Positions 47,654-56,749 are shown, counted from the stretch's first letter. The stretch is 64,000 nucleotides of DNA from Lachnospiraceae bacterium (GCA_017433725.1 JAFRGQ010000076.1:1-64000); one strand, 5' to 3'. The notes: generated by a model not told the origin, from the letters alone. Program-made: numbers and translations.

Positions 47654-49228
47654 TTACGGGAACATCTCCAGTCCCTTCTGAATCAGATCGACCGTATACC
47701 ACGAGAACAGGCCAAGGAACAGGTTCATGCCGATGAGAATGGCCGCCGGAATCCTGAACTCCATCTTAGAGAGCGTTGTTTCTTCCTCTTCTTCGTCATC
47801 CTCCATGTCATATGCAACGCCCCGTATACCCTTTTCCTCCTCATAGAGCTTATGGGCGGAAATATCCGCACCCCCTCGTCCTTCCGTGTAGATTCGGATG
47901 ACCGTGCGCAGGAAGTACAGCGCATTCAGGACAGAACTGATTGCCAGGGCTGACATCGTAAAAAAGAGTATCTTCATGTTATCAGCCTGCGCAGCGGACA
48001 GAGCGAACATAAGCTTTGAGGAAAATCCGGCAAAAATCGGAATACCTACCATCGACAGCGAGCACAAAAGGAAAACAATACCCGCGTCCTTGGCGCGATG
48101 CGCGCTGCCCTGTAGGTTCTTGAACAGAAGGCTGTCACCGGACACTTCCGCAAGGCGCGGTGTTGTAAGAAACAGCAGGGATTTCGTGACCGCATGGACA
48201 AGGATATGGAACATAGCCGCCGTGTACCCCATCATTCCTCCGATGCCGATTCCCATATAAATATAACCGATCTGAGCTGCCGATGAATAGGCGACCATGC
48301 GATTGACACTGCTCTTTCGTATCGCAGAGATCGAGCCGAAAATCATTCCAAGGATGCCGAGAATGAACAAAATCTTGCGGATCGGAAGGCGTTCAAATAC
48401 CTCGATTCCGATACATCGATAGTAGATCTTGAACAGAAGAAATATATACGCCTTCGAAACAATCGATGAAAGAATCGAGGCCGATGTCGGCGTTGACCAT
48501 CCGTATGTATCCGGCATCCAGAAATGGAACGGAAACAGACCGCTCTTTATGGAGAGACCTATGGTCAGAATACCCAGTGACATTGTGACCGGCTCCATAG
48601 CGGCGGAAGTGCCCGCCATTGTCGCAATATTTTCCTGCATCGGGACCATAAGCAGATGTCCCGTAATGTCATAAAGCAAAACCACGCCGAGAAGGAACAA
48701 TCCGGATCCGAGCAGATTCAGAATCATATACCGAACCGCCGCAAGCGTTGTCCGGCCTATTTCGCGAACGATCATAAGTCCGCAGGACGTCAGCGTCATG
48801 ATTTCAAGAAATACATATCCGGTGAAGATATCATTTGTCCAGATCATTGCCATCAGAGCTGCAGTCAGCAGATTGATCAGCGTAAAATACAGATTGACTT
48901 TTGTCTCGTCGACATCCACCACCAGAAATTTCCATCCGCCCAACACGCTGCAGAATATGATGATCAGAAAACTGAGAGCAAGGGTGGCTTCCAGAACGCC
49001 CGCGCGGATCTCGTTGCCCCACGGCGCCGGGAATTCACCCATCGTGTAAGTGAAGGAATCTCCCGTCCGGTAAGTGTACCAGAGCACGAAGAATACCAGC
49101 ACTATGAGGAAACACTCATAAATCAAAGTGTAGTATTTTGCTGTTTTACCCTTCAGCATTGTACACAAAACGCCTGAGAACAGGCTCAGCACAATGGTAA
49201 AGAGCGGAAAGTTTCTTATCATATTCAC
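47654..49228 (-). CDS. MrpD-like antiporter subunit (first)
   Basis: A 524-residue MrpD/MbhH-like subunit. I start it at the GTG at 49228, one base after the mrpC stop with GGAGG 9 bases upstream; the ATG two codons later is the alternative. FLEIMTLTSCGLMIVRE and LSIKSGLFPFHFWMPDTYGWSTP carry the conserved Glu and Lys. A charged loop with a Glu run (MEDDEEEEETTL) lies near the C-terminus. It directly follows mrpC, the standard C-D order of Mrp and Mbh antiporter modules. Confidence 0.88.
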   Translation of the reverse strand: MNMIRNFPLFTIVLSLFSGVLCTMLKGKTAKYYTLIYECFLIVLVFFVLWYTYRTGDSFTYTMGEFPAPWGNEIRAGVLEATLALSFLIIIFCSVLGGWKFLVVDVDETKVNLYFTLINLLTAALMAMIWTNDIFTGYVFLEIMTLTSCGLMIVREIGRTTLAAVRYMILNLLGSGLFLLGVVLLYDITGHLLMVPMQENIATMAGTSAAMEPVTMSLGILTIGLSIKSGLFPFHFWMPDTYGWSTPTSASILSSIVSKAYIFLLFKIYYRCIGIEVFERLPIRKILFILGILGMIFGSISAIRKSSVNRMVAYSSAAQIGYIYMGIGIGGMMGYTAAMFHILVHAVTKSLLFLTTPRLAEVSGDSLLFKNLQGSAHRAKDAGIVFLLCSLSMVGIPIFAGFSSKLMFALSAAQADNMKILFFTMSALAISSVLNALYFLRTVIRIYTEGRGGADISAHKLYEEEKGIRGVAYDMEDDEEEEETTLSKMEFRIPAAILIGMNLFLGLFSWYTVDLIQKGLEMFP

Positions 49229-49229
49229 G

Positions 49230-49610
49230 TCATCTGTCCTCCGTCTGATGTTTCGACAGAATATAGACATCATCGAGATTCAGGGTGTGATACCGCCTGT
49301 ATAAGCGGATCGTCAGGGAGAGCATGACAGCTGTGACCGAGACGGATACCACGATACCGGTCAGAACAAGACCTGCAGGCACCGGGTTGATATATGCTTC
49401 CACATTTGTAACGCCGTTCGTAATAATGGGCGCTTTTCTACCGGAGATATAACCCATGGACGCGAGGAACAAAAATGTACCTGTATCCATAATGTTCATT
49501 CCGATAAGTTTCTTAATGAGGTTGCGATGGAAAAGCAGCATAGTAAGGCCAATACCAAACAGAATGATTGCCGCCGCTTCCTCGTAATTAACCAATAGAG
49601 TTTCCAGCAT
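49230..49610 (-). CDS. MrpC/NuoK-like antiporter subunit
   Basis: A 126-residue, three-helix homologue of NuoK/MnhC/MbhG. The helix 2 region GMNIMDTGTFLFLA and the pair of small loops fit the family; helix 3 contains LVLTGIVVSVSVTAVMLSL. In Mrp complexes this subunit joins the antiporter-like subunit to the rest of the complex. It lies 19 bases after the MrpB-like gene and 1 base before the MrpD-like start. Confidence 0.9.
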   Translation of the reverse strand: MLETLLVNYEEAAAIILFGIGLTMLLFHRNLIKKLIGMNIMDTGTFLFLASMGYISGRKAPIITNGVTNVEAYINPVPAGLVLTGIVVSVSVTAVMLSLTIRLYRRYHTLNLDDVYILSKHQTEDR

Positions 49611-49629
49611 CTTTTTTTCCTTCTATCTT

Positions 49630-50574
49630 TTATCCTCCTCCGATACTGCCTCGGCGGAAGAGACTGTAAAAGCCGTACATGGTACATGCCACAACAAGGC
49701 CGACTGCGATGTCCAGCGGCAGAATCAGGCCTCCGGATAAAATCGCTCCCGGAATTCCTTTCGGGATGTGATTATCCAGACCGTTCGCACCTGTTATAAA
49801 AACGTATCCCTTCGCGAAACTGTAGAATGAGAGTGCCACGAATGTCACGTAACTCGACAGTTTCAAGGTAAAGAAGCGGTCGACTTTCCTGAACCCGAAT
49901 GCAGATGTGAAAATAATCATAGCCGCTCCCAGAATCGCCCCGCCGGAAAAACCGCCGCCGGGAGAGTTCTGACCATTGAGCAAAACATACGCTCCGAAGA
50001 CGAAGATGCATGGAACAAGGACAATACCAATCGTCTGAAGAATTGCATCCTTCTCTGTCTGAAAGTATCGATCAGACCGAATACTGCTGTAATCCTCGAA
50101 TTTCGAGTTCATGTTCTTCCAGTCCTTGCGCAGAAGGACCATGACGCAGACAAGAGCCGTGAAAAGAACGTGCGATTCGCCGAGCGTATCAAATGCACGG
50201 TAGTCCAGAATCATACCGGATACTATATTGACCGCGCCGGTCTCCTCGAGACCTCTCTCGATATATCGCCGGGTGACAACGGTCGCCTGAGCATTTTCCT
50301 GACCGAATCTCGGGAGATTTGCAACACAGTACAGAAGTACAGCAATCAGCATTGCACAGCAGATGATCGCAGCAATATTGTAAAAAATCCGGAATCCCTT
50401 TTCTTCCGCGAGGATGATGCTCTGTGCATCTTCTCTCTGCCGTATGATCTCGGAAACCTTTTTCTTGCGCGCCTTGATCTCATCCCGGTCCATATCATGT
50501 TCATGGGCAGTGCGTGTGATGTCCTCCATGAGGTCAATATCCCCATCGAGCCATCTGCGAAATGTATTTTTCAT
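49630..50574 (-). CDS. MrpB-like (MbhE/MbhF-like fusion) antiporter subunit
   Basis: A 314-residue membrane protein. Residues 1-60 are charged and cytoplasmic (EIKARKKKVSEIIRQRED). A first helix and an Asp/Tyr-rich segment (MILDYRAFDTLGESHVLFTAL) match the small MbhE-type subunit, and residues 170-314 match MnhB (LNGQNSPGGGFSGGAILGAAMI). In canonical MrpA the first part is fused to the big subunit, whereas here the two form one protein. The ribosome site GGAGGAGCAA is part of the 82-bp repeat element that precedes the gene. Confidence 0.85.
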   Translation of the reverse strand: MKNTFRRWLDGDIDLMEDITRTAHEHDMDRDEIKARKKKVSEIIRQREDAQSIILAEEKGFRIFYNIAAIICCAMLIAVLLYCVANLPRFGQENAQATVVTRRYIERGLEETGAVNIVSGMILDYRAFDTLGESHVLFTALVCVMVLLRKDWKNMNSKFEDYSSIRSDRYFQTEKDAILQTIGIVLVPCIFVFGAYVLLNGQNSPGGGFSGGAILGAAMIIFTSAFGFRKVDRFFTLKLSSYVTFVALSFYSFAKGYVFITGANGLDNHIPKGIPGAILSGGLILPLDIAVGLVVACTMYGFYSLFRRGSIGGG

Positions 50575-50577
50575 AAA

Positions 50578-50659
50578 TTGCTCCTCCAGGGTCAGGCGAC
50601 CATGCTTGCATGGTCATCTGACCCGCCAATCAAAGTTTGAAAGTTTACTTTCAAACTTC
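50578..50659 (-). repeat. 82-bp palindromic element, copy 2, embedded in the antiporter operon
   Basis: Identical to 30302-30383, on the opposite strand. Its first bases (GAAGTTTGA) contain the TGA stop of the DUF4040 gene. Its last bases (GGAGGAGCAA) are the ribosome binding site of the MrpB-like gene. Two hairpins lie between. Confidence 0.92.
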
Positions 50660-50935
50660 ATCCTCCGTCTCACCGGGTTCAGCACTGTCCTCTCTCCTGA
50701 TCTTCTTCAGCGTCACAAGAAAAAGGATACCGGAGACGCCTGCTCCGACCGCCGCTTCCGTAATAGCAAGGTCAGGTGACTCCATCAGAATCCAGAGAAT
50801 ACACATGATGGAACTGTAGGACATGAAAATTACAACAGCCTGAAGCAGGGACGGCGTCAGGTTGACGGCAATCGCACATCCGATCAAAATGATCAGAAGT
50901 GTAATTTTTAATATTTCTACCATTTGCAAGGTCAC
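50651..50935 (-). CDS. DUF4040 / MbhD-like antiporter subunit
   Basis: A 94-residue protein with three hydrophobic helices and the family segment MESPDLAITEAAVGAGVSG, in which Asp, Glu and small residues line the proton path. In canonical Mrp this domain is fused to MrpA; a separate gene is the arrangement of Mbh-type modules. The C-terminal tail is acidic (EDSAEPGETEDEV), and its stop codon lies within the 82-bp repeat. MVEILKI, four codons downstream, is an alternative start. Confidence 0.85.
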   Translation of the reverse strand: MTLQMVEILKITLLIILIGCAIAVNLTPSLLQAVVIFMSYSSIMCILWILMESPDLAITEAAVGAGVSGILFLVTLKKIRREDSAEPGETEDEV

Positions 50936-51047
50936 ACTCTCCTTTCGTACCGCGGATCTTTAGCCGATGCGTAACTGCTCGCCGAGCCATGCCGTTACGG
51001 GGTGTTTTCCATTCCGAATCGCACTGCGGACGATGGAAAACACATCT

Positions 51048-51410
51048 TCAAAGCTGCTTTTGTACTTCCTCCGACTCAGGGTGACTTCGCACTTTGAACC
51101 GATCAACATGATCCCAGAGTTCCTTATCTGTGTAATAAGCAATCTGACTCAAAAAATGTGAAGAGACCGGTGAAGTATTCCACATAAATACGACAAGCAG
51201 GGCGAGCTTCAGTATATCGAGTGCCGCGTTGCAACTTACGATCAGGCCGAGGACAATACAGAAAAGCCCCTGTGTATCTCCGATACCCCCGGCGTGAACA
51301 CGGTTCAGAATATAGCCGAAGCGATAATTTCCGATGACCGCAGCGGCAAACGAGACAATTCCGACTATGAGAAGGGCTGCTGTAATCCAGAAACGAATCC
51401 ACTCCATCAT
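51048..51410 (-). CDS. MrpG/MnhG-like antiporter subunit
   Basis: A 120-residue subunit with three hydrophobic helices and the family motif FGYILNRVHAGGIGDTQG between helices 1 and 2. The hydrophilic C-terminus (about 30 residues) is longer than in many MnhG proteins. Its ATG overlaps the mrpF stop by 4 bases. A gap of 112 bases before the DUF4040 gene holds no other gene. Confidence 0.88.
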   Translation of the reverse strand: MMEWIRFWITAALLIVGIVSFAAAVIGNYRFGYILNRVHAGGIGDTQGLFCIVLGLIVSCNAALDILKLALLVVFMWNTSPVSSHFLSQIAYYTDKELWDHVDRFKVRSHPESEEVQKQL

Positions 51411-51778
51411 CTGTTATTCCCCCTCTTCTTTCCGCGTTCTCTGTGTTTCGTCCTGCCTTTGCCTGCACCTTCCTGCATCGTCTTATCAGTATCCGGGCGG
51501 CGGAACCGCGACGGTATATATACACTCGCAAGCACCAGGACTGAAACAAAGCTGATCATCGTATATATCAAACCTACATCAAGCAGATAGTTTTCCTTCA
51601 GATACATTGACAGAATCGCTATGCTTGCAATAACCATCGTTCCGATCATGTTAATGGCGAGAACACGGTCCGTTACAGCCGGTCCCATGATGGAGCGGAT
51701 CAGCATCGCACCGATCAGGATTGCCAGAACAATCAGAGCACTTTCATACAAAAGACTGTAAGCAGCATCTATCGTCAT
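51407..51778 (-). CDS. MrpF/MnhF-like antiporter subunit
   Basis: A 123-residue protein starting MTIDAAYSLLYE (ATG 51778, GGAGG 5 bases before). It has three hydrophobic helices with the family motif IMGPAVTDRVLAINMIGTMV and then YLLDVGLIYTMISFVS. The last 35 residues are strongly basic (KGRTKHRERGKKRGNNR) and unlike typical MnhF tails. It lies 16 bases after mrpE and overlaps mrpG. Confidence 0.88.
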   Translation of the reverse strand: MTIDAAYSLLYESALIVLAILIGAMLIRSIMGPAVTDRVLAINMIGTMVIASIAILSMYLKENYLLDVGLIYTMISFVSVLVLASVYIPSRFRRPDTDKTMQEGAGKGRTKHRERGKKRGNNR

Positions 51779-51794
51779 AAAGACCTCCATACCA

Positions 51795-52250
51795 TCATTT
51801 CAGTTTTCTGAGCAGTTTGACAAATGAACATTCCTCGATTCCCTCTGCATACTCGCGGCAGAGTGCATGAATCACGAAATGATTGCCGGACTGAGCCACA
51901 GTAATCGTCCCGGGCGTCAGAGTGATCGAGTTGGCAAGCAGGACGTTTCGAAAATCATCCTCGAACTCAGAGTCGAACTCTACCACGACGGGATCCGTCG
52001 CTGCATGCCTGGACAATGCTATCTTCATGACCGAGACCGAAGCCTTTACGATTTCAACGATCAGGTTTATACAATAATGTAGAAATACGGGGAGATTGCG
52101 AAAAACCCGCAGATCGGATGCGGGACTGTAATCCATGACTTTGACTGCAAATGCATAGATGAATGCCGAGATGACTGCCCCGAATATAACAATCTCAAGT
52201 GTCAGTCTCCCGTTAAAGATTATCCAGAGTACAAAAAATAAAATAGGCAT
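51795..52250 (-). CDS. MrpE/MnhE-like antiporter subunit
   Basis: A 151-residue subunit with two N-terminal helices and the cytoplasmic MnhE domain (VFRNLPVFLHYCINLIVEIVKASVSV; LLANSITLTPGTITV). The order E-F-G-DUF4040-B-C-D matches Mbh-type modules. AGCAGG lies 6 bases before the ATG. The upstream 247-bp spacer holds two perfect hairpins. This is the first recognised gene of the operon. Confidence 0.9.
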   Translation of the reverse strand: MPILFFVLWIIFNGRLTLEIVIFGAVISAFIYAFAVKVMDYSPASDLRVFRNLPVFLHYCINLIVEIVKASVSVMKIALSRHAATDPVVVEFDSEFEDDFRNVLLANSITLTPGTITVAQSGNHFVIHALCREYAEGIEECSFVKLLRKLK

Positions 52251-52276
52251 ATGTAACCTGCTTTCTATCTGTACAA

Positions 52277-52350
52277 ATGGTGAACGGCAGAAAAAGGTTA
52301 CCGTTCACCATAATAGGTGCAATTTTGCACACTTGCAAAATTGCACCTAT
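52277..52350 (-). promoter_or_regulatory. two perfect hairpins upstream of mrpE
   Basis: A 17-bp perfect stem with a 4-base loop (52313-52329/52334-52350) is followed on the minus strand by an 11-bp perfect stem (52277-52287/52301-52311). The loop of the second contains GTAACC, complementary to the GGTTAC that overlaps the mrpE ribosome site. The first stem lacks a U tract, so it is not a clear terminator. Confidence 0.5.
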
Positions 52351-52497
52351 TTTAGCACATATTCAGTAAAATGTAACCCCTCTGTCCGGTATATGCACAC
52401 TCAGAGGGATTCGGTCCATTCGGTTATTTGCTCGGAACAGCGACCATACACAATGATTCCGACAGATCAGGCAACGGTCACTCTGCGTTCCCGTATA

Positions 52498-52701
52498 TCA
52501 GGCGCCGCCCGGACTCCCGTATATTGCAAGGAGAGCTGTAACGCTGGCAATCGCAAGGAACAGGCTTCCCAGCAAAATCGATGCGCAGGCGCGAATTGTT
52601 ACCTTTGGTTTGGGAACCAAAAGCGCATAGGTAAGCAGAAGCATTCCGGCTGTCATGCCAATCACAGCCGCTGTTATCCCGATCAAAAAGATATACTTCA
52701 T
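52498..52701 (-). CDS. small two-helix membrane protein
   Basis: A 67-residue protein starting MKYIFLIGITAAVIGMTAG, with two hydrophobic helices (residues 3-28 and 38-62) joined by a VPKPKVT loop. CGGAGGTACCTG precedes the ATG. It lies 247 bases upstream of mrpE on the same strand and could be the first gene of the antiporter operon or a separate unit. No family is recognised. Confidence 0.55.
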   Translation of the reverse strand: MKYIFLIGITAAVIGMTAGMLLLTYALLVPKPKVTIRACASILLGSLFLAIASVTALLAIYGSPGGA

Positions 52702-52820
52702 CAGGTACCTCCGTTCTGTACTTGAGATATAAAAGCAGTTACCATCTTACCATACTTTCACGGAAAAGTAACTCAAAACATTCGGAAAGATGAACTTGCC
52801 CCCCGTAACATTTGCCGTTA

Positions 52821-52829
52821 TGATATAAT
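52821..52829 (+). promoter_or_regulatory. extended -10 promoter of the cydDC-like gene
   Basis: TGATATAAT at 52821-52829 is an extended -10, about 80 bases before the start codon. An imperfect hairpin (TATGAG.TTCGC/GCGAA.CTCATA, 52845-52870) lies in the leader. Confidence 0.55.
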
Positions 52830-52910
52830 GTAGCGTATTTTGTATATGAGGTTCGCTTGCGAATCTCATACCATGATAAAATATTAAGGATAATACAGGC
52901 AGGATTCTAT

Positions 52911-55900
52911 ATGTTAAAAAACAGGTTGATCTTCCTGACAGATCAGGCTAAAAAATATATTCTTCTGGGTGTTCTCTTCCGGGAACTCGGTCTGATCGCC
53001 CAGATTGTTTCAGTCTTCCAGATCGGCGATATTCTCTACGCCACAATGCGCCAGACCATGACGAACGAGCTGCTCTATCGAGTCGCCGCAGTATGCGCCG
53101 TCTGCTTCATTCTTCAAGCTGTATCGGCACGGATGTGTACAAAAATGCAGGCTGCGTCCGTCACGGACATAAAGCGGGATATCCGGGAACAGATATACGA
53201 CAAGATCATAAGCTTAGGCGTATCATACAGGGAAAAAATGTCTCAGGCGGAAATCATCAGGCTGTGCACTGACGGAGTCGGTGAAATCGAATCTTTCTAC
53301 GAAAAATTTCTCCCGCAGCTGATCCTGAGCATATCCGCTCCTATAACGCTCTTTGTATTCATGGCAATTGCAATAAATGTGCGTTCCGCAGTTATCCTTG
53401 TGCTTTTCACGCTGGTCCCGCCGATTGTTGCATATATCTTGATGCGCGCTGTCAAAGCTACACGTGCAAGGTATTATGACAGCTCCGCAGACCTGACGCA
53501 GCACTTCATGGAAAATCTCCGCGGGCTGCCCACACTGAAGCTCTACAGGGCAGATGATATCAAAGCGGAAGAAATTGACCGCGAAGCCGAGAATTTCCGA
53601 ATTAATGCTACGCGAATGTTAGGAGTAGATCTCGCACTCGATGGAATGATTGACTTACTGGCGCTTTTAGGAAGTCTGGCCGGAATCGCAACAGGCATCA
53701 GTGAATATATCTACGGAACATTTTCCATGACCGGATGTATTATGCTCATCATCCTTGCAGGCGAATACTTTCTGCCGGCCGTTAAGATGAGCCGCATGAT
53801 TCGGAACGCGGATACCGCGCTGACAGTCACCGATCAAATCGAAAAGTTCCTTGCTCTCAGAGAACCGCTCTATGGTACTAGGGAAATGAATGTGCCGCGC
53901 CTCTACAGCGAGACCGAGGAGGTTGTTCTCGCGAACATGGACCTATATGAGAGACCGCGCTTTCTGAAAAAGAGCGCCATCTCCTACACCCTGTCGGATG
54001 TTCATTTTTCCTATGACCAGGGTCGGGAAGTTCTGCACGGAGTCGATATGGTTCTTCCGCCGGAAAGCTTCATCTCACTGGTCGGTCCATCCGGATGCGG
54101 TAAGAGCACGCTTGCAGAAATCATCTGCGGCAAGCTTAAGAATTACAAAGGCGAGATAAAAGTCGGCTGTGAAGGTCGCTCGATGAATCTTTACGATATC
54201 CGGGAAGCTGAACTTCTCTCCCACGTAGTACTCGTAAAAACAGCCAGCCACCTTTTCAAAGGCACGATAGAAGAGAACCTCAGAATCGCCAAAAAGGACG
54301 CCGGAGAGCAGGAGCTTCTGGATGCGCTCGACGCGGTCCACCTTCTCACATTTATCCGTGAGCGGGACGGACTTCAGACACAGATCGAAGCCGGCGGTGC
54401 TAATCTTTCGGCAGGCGAAGCACAGAGATTAGCGATTGCCAGAGCACTTCTGAAAGACGCGGAAGTCCTGGTCTTCGATGAGGCGACCAGCAACATCGAC
54501 GCTTCCAGCGAAGAATACATCATGAATGTCATAAGGGAATTGGCAAAGAGGAAGACAGTTCTTCTTATTTCCCATCGGCTTTGCAACGTAACAGAGTCAG
54601 ACTGCATCTATGTGATGGATAACGGTCTCATCCGCGAATCAGGTACGCACGAAGAGCTGCTACTGAAAAAAGGTATTTACAATCAGCTCTACCGGACGCA
54701 GAAAGCTCTCGAAGACTATTCGACAGGGGCTGCCACCATTAAGAAGGACAGACAGGTCCTTCAGCTGAGCGGAGCACTTCATGCCGGTGCAGCTGCGGAC
54801 AGCAGTTATATGAAGATTCATCAATCTCTGATGAACTTCGCCGAGGAGGCGTCCGGTGAGGGAGACAGCAAAAAACCCGGCGAAGACGAACGCAGACGGA
54901 ATGCTCTGATCCTTTTGACAGAACTCACCGGTCTGGTCACGCCATCCTTCTATATCGTATTTCTCGCAGTACTGCTCGGAGTATCTGCAAATATATGTAT
55001 GGTCTTCGTTCCTGTCATCGCCGGCAGGGCTGTTCTGCAGGAGCTGGCGGACCTTAGAAATACAGAACTTCTGTCATCTCCCATCGCGCGGCAAATGCAG
55101 ATCATGGGACTGCTCGGATTCCTTTCAATCCTTTTCTCCGGAGGAGAGAAATACCTGAATCGCGATGCTGCTTACAGAATACTGACACAGGTTCGGCATG
55201 AAGTCTATGCTACGCTCAGAAGGCTCGCACCGTCGAGATTTGAAAAAAATGATAAAGGAAATCTGATCCAGGTCCTGACCGGTGATATAGACAGGCTCGA
55301 AACATTTTACGGACGTACCATCGGCCCGGTCCTTACGGTTCTGATTACCTGCGGAATCCTGACCTTTTATGTATGGCGGCATCATCTCTACGCGGGAATC
55401 CTCACACTTGTCGGATTCCTGCTCACGGGACTGATCATTCCGCTCCTTGAAGCCAGACTCTCCGTGAAGAACGCCGACGCATATCGAAACAGCGAAGGGC
55501 AACTCGGCAGCTTTCTTCTTGACCAGCTCGACGGAATCGAGGAAACGCAGCAGTACGACAACGCTGAAGCTGTGAAGCAGGAGCTCACCTCCCACTCTGT
55601 AGCGTTGGCTGAGGCGCAGGAAAAATATACCGACAGTACAGGTCTTTGGAATATGCTGCGAAGTGCAACCGTGTATCTCTGCTCATTCGGTATGTTCTTC
55701 CTCACACTCTACCTGTATAGGAAGGGTTTTATGAGCATACGGGATATCGTAACATGCACACTTGTTCAAATGTTCTCATTCCAGGCAGTGCGGCCCGTAT
55801 CGGAGGTCTCAGCTGACATTGGCAGAACTCTCGCAGGCGGAGAACGTATCCTTCGGATCCTGGAGGACAGACCGGACGTTCAGGACGTATCGGAAGCTGA

Positions 55901-56570
55901 AGGCAAGCTGGGCTGGGACGGATATAAACGGTTCCACGGTGCAGAGATGTCACGAGTCACTTTTGCATACGATAAAGATGTCATCCTCAGGAATTTTACA
56001 ATCCTTTTGTGGCCTAAGCAGCTGATCGGCATCCACGGTGCCAGCGGCAGCGGAAAGTCAACGGTGCTGAAGCTGCTTCTCAGGTTCTGGGACGTCAGTG
56101 AAGGATCTATATCGATTTGCGGTGAGGACATTCGCAACATAGCGACGCGACGCCTTCGCGACGCGGAGTCCTACATGGCGCAGGATACGGTCATTTTCCA
56201 TGACAGTATCGCCAATAACATCGCGATCGGCAAGCCGGGCGCTTCCCGCGTCGAAATCATTCGTGCAGCCAAGAAGGCAGCGCTTCACGACTTCATCCTC
56301 TCCCTTCCGAAGGGATACGATACACAAATCGACGAACTCGGGTACAGACTGTCGGACGGCGAGAGAAAACGCATCGGTATCGCACGTGCTTTCCTGCACA
56401 ATGCACCCCTGATCCTGCTGGATGAACCATCCGAGCACTTGGATTCTCTGAACGAGGGTATGATTCTGAAGGCTCTGGCGGACGAATGCCAGGACAAAAC
56501 AATCGTGATAGCATCGACGAGAGATTCGGCGATGAGAGCATGTGATACAGTATTTGAAATGAATGCATGA
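52911..56570 (+). CDS. fused CydD-CydC-type ABC exporter
   Basis: A 1219-residue polypeptide with two complete half-transporters (start MLKNRLIFLTDQ, ATG 52911). Half 1: membrane domain (residues about 15-310), then GPSGCGKST, LSAGEAQRLAIARALL and VLVFDEATSNID. Half 2: membrane domain (about 640-920), then GASGSGKST, LSDGERKRIGIARAFL and LILLDEPSEHLD. The first half resembles CydD. CydDC exports thiols and supports assembly of cytochrome bd; no cydAB lies in this window, so the substrate is open. The gene stands alone between its own promoter and a terminator. A separate-gene arrangement is usual, so the fusion is notable. Confidence 0.85.
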   Translation: MLKNRLIFLTDQAKKYILLGVLFRELGLIAQIVSVFQIGDILYATMRQTMTNELLYRVAAVCAVCFILQAVSARMCTKMQAASVTDIKRDIREQIYDKIISLGVSYREKMSQAEIIRLCTDGVGEIESFYEKFLPQLILSISAPITLFVFMAIAINVRSAVILVLFTLVPPIVAYILMRAVKATRARYYDSSADLTQHFMENLRGLPTLKLYRADDIKAEEIDREAENFRINATRMLGVDLALDGMIDLLALLGSLAGIATGISEYIYGTFSMTGCIMLIILAGEYFLPAVKMSRMIRNADTALTVTDQIEKFLALREPLYGTREMNVPRLYSETEEVVLANMDLYERPRFLKKSAISYTLSDVHFSYDQGREVLHGVDMVLPPESFISLVGPSGCGKSTLAEIICGKLKNYKGEIKVGCEGRSMNLYDIREAELLSHVVLVKTASHLFKGTIEENLRIAKKDAGEQELLDALDAVHLLTFIRERDGLQTQIEAGGANLSAGEAQRLAIARALLKDAEVLVFDEATSNIDASSEEYIMNVIRELAKRKTVLLISHRLCNVTESDCIYVMDNGLIRESGTHEELLLKKGIYNQLYRTQKALEDYSTGAATIKKDRQVLQLSGALHAGAAADSSYMKIHQSLMNFAEEASGEGDSKKPGEDERRRNALILLTELTGLVTPSFYIVFLAVLLGVSANICMVFVPVIAGRAVLQELADLRNTELLSSPIARQMQIMGLLGFLSILFSGGEKYLNRDAAYRILTQVRHEVYATLRRLAPSRFEKNDKGNLIQVLTGDIDRLETFYGRTIGPVLTVLITCGILTFYVWRHHLYAGILTLVGFLLTGLIIPLLEARLSVKNADAYRNSEGQLGSFLLDQLDGIEETQQYDNAEAVKQELTSHSVALAEAQEKYTDSTGLWNMLRSATVYLCSFGMFFLTLYLYRKGFMSIRDIVTCTLVQMFSFQAVRPVSEVSADIGRTLAGGERILRILEDRPDVQDVSEAEGKLGWDGYKRFHGAEMSRVTFAYDKDVILRNFTILLWPKQLIGIHGASGSGKSTVLKLLLRFWDVSEGSISICGEDIRNIATRRLRDAESYMAQDTVIFHDSIANNIAIGKPGASRVEIIRAAKKAALHDFILSLPKGYDTQIDELGYRLSDGERKRIGIARAFLHNAPLILLDEPSEHLDSLNEGMILKALADECQDKTIVIASTRDSAMRACDTVFEMNA

Positions 56571-56651
56571 AAGACTAACGCGACCGATCCGGTAAGAGCG
56601 GTTCAATGCGAGCATAACGCACTTTGCAGGGTCTGGACTGTAAAAAGAGAA

Positions 56652-56749
56652 AGAGGCTGTCGCATCAGGCAGCGTCACCATCTGTTTAGCGGAGATTACT
56701 ATAGCATCTGCTAAGCCAAACGGTGCCGCTCCTTCGTGCGACAGCCTCT
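56652..56749 (-). terminator. terminator of the alcohol dehydrogenase gene (convergent region)
   Basis: A perfect 13-bp inverted repeat AGAGGCTGTCGCA/TGCGACAGCCTCT (56652-56664/56737-56749) encloses a branched 70-bp loop. On the minus strand it is followed by T-rich sequence (TTCTCTTTTTA). It may also stop the cydDC-like transcript. Confidence 0.75.

Noticed and set aside
42532..52250. Complex I or membrane-bound hydrogenase operon
   Set aside because: Only antiporter-type membrane subunits are present; there are no NuoB/C/D/H/I-like genes.
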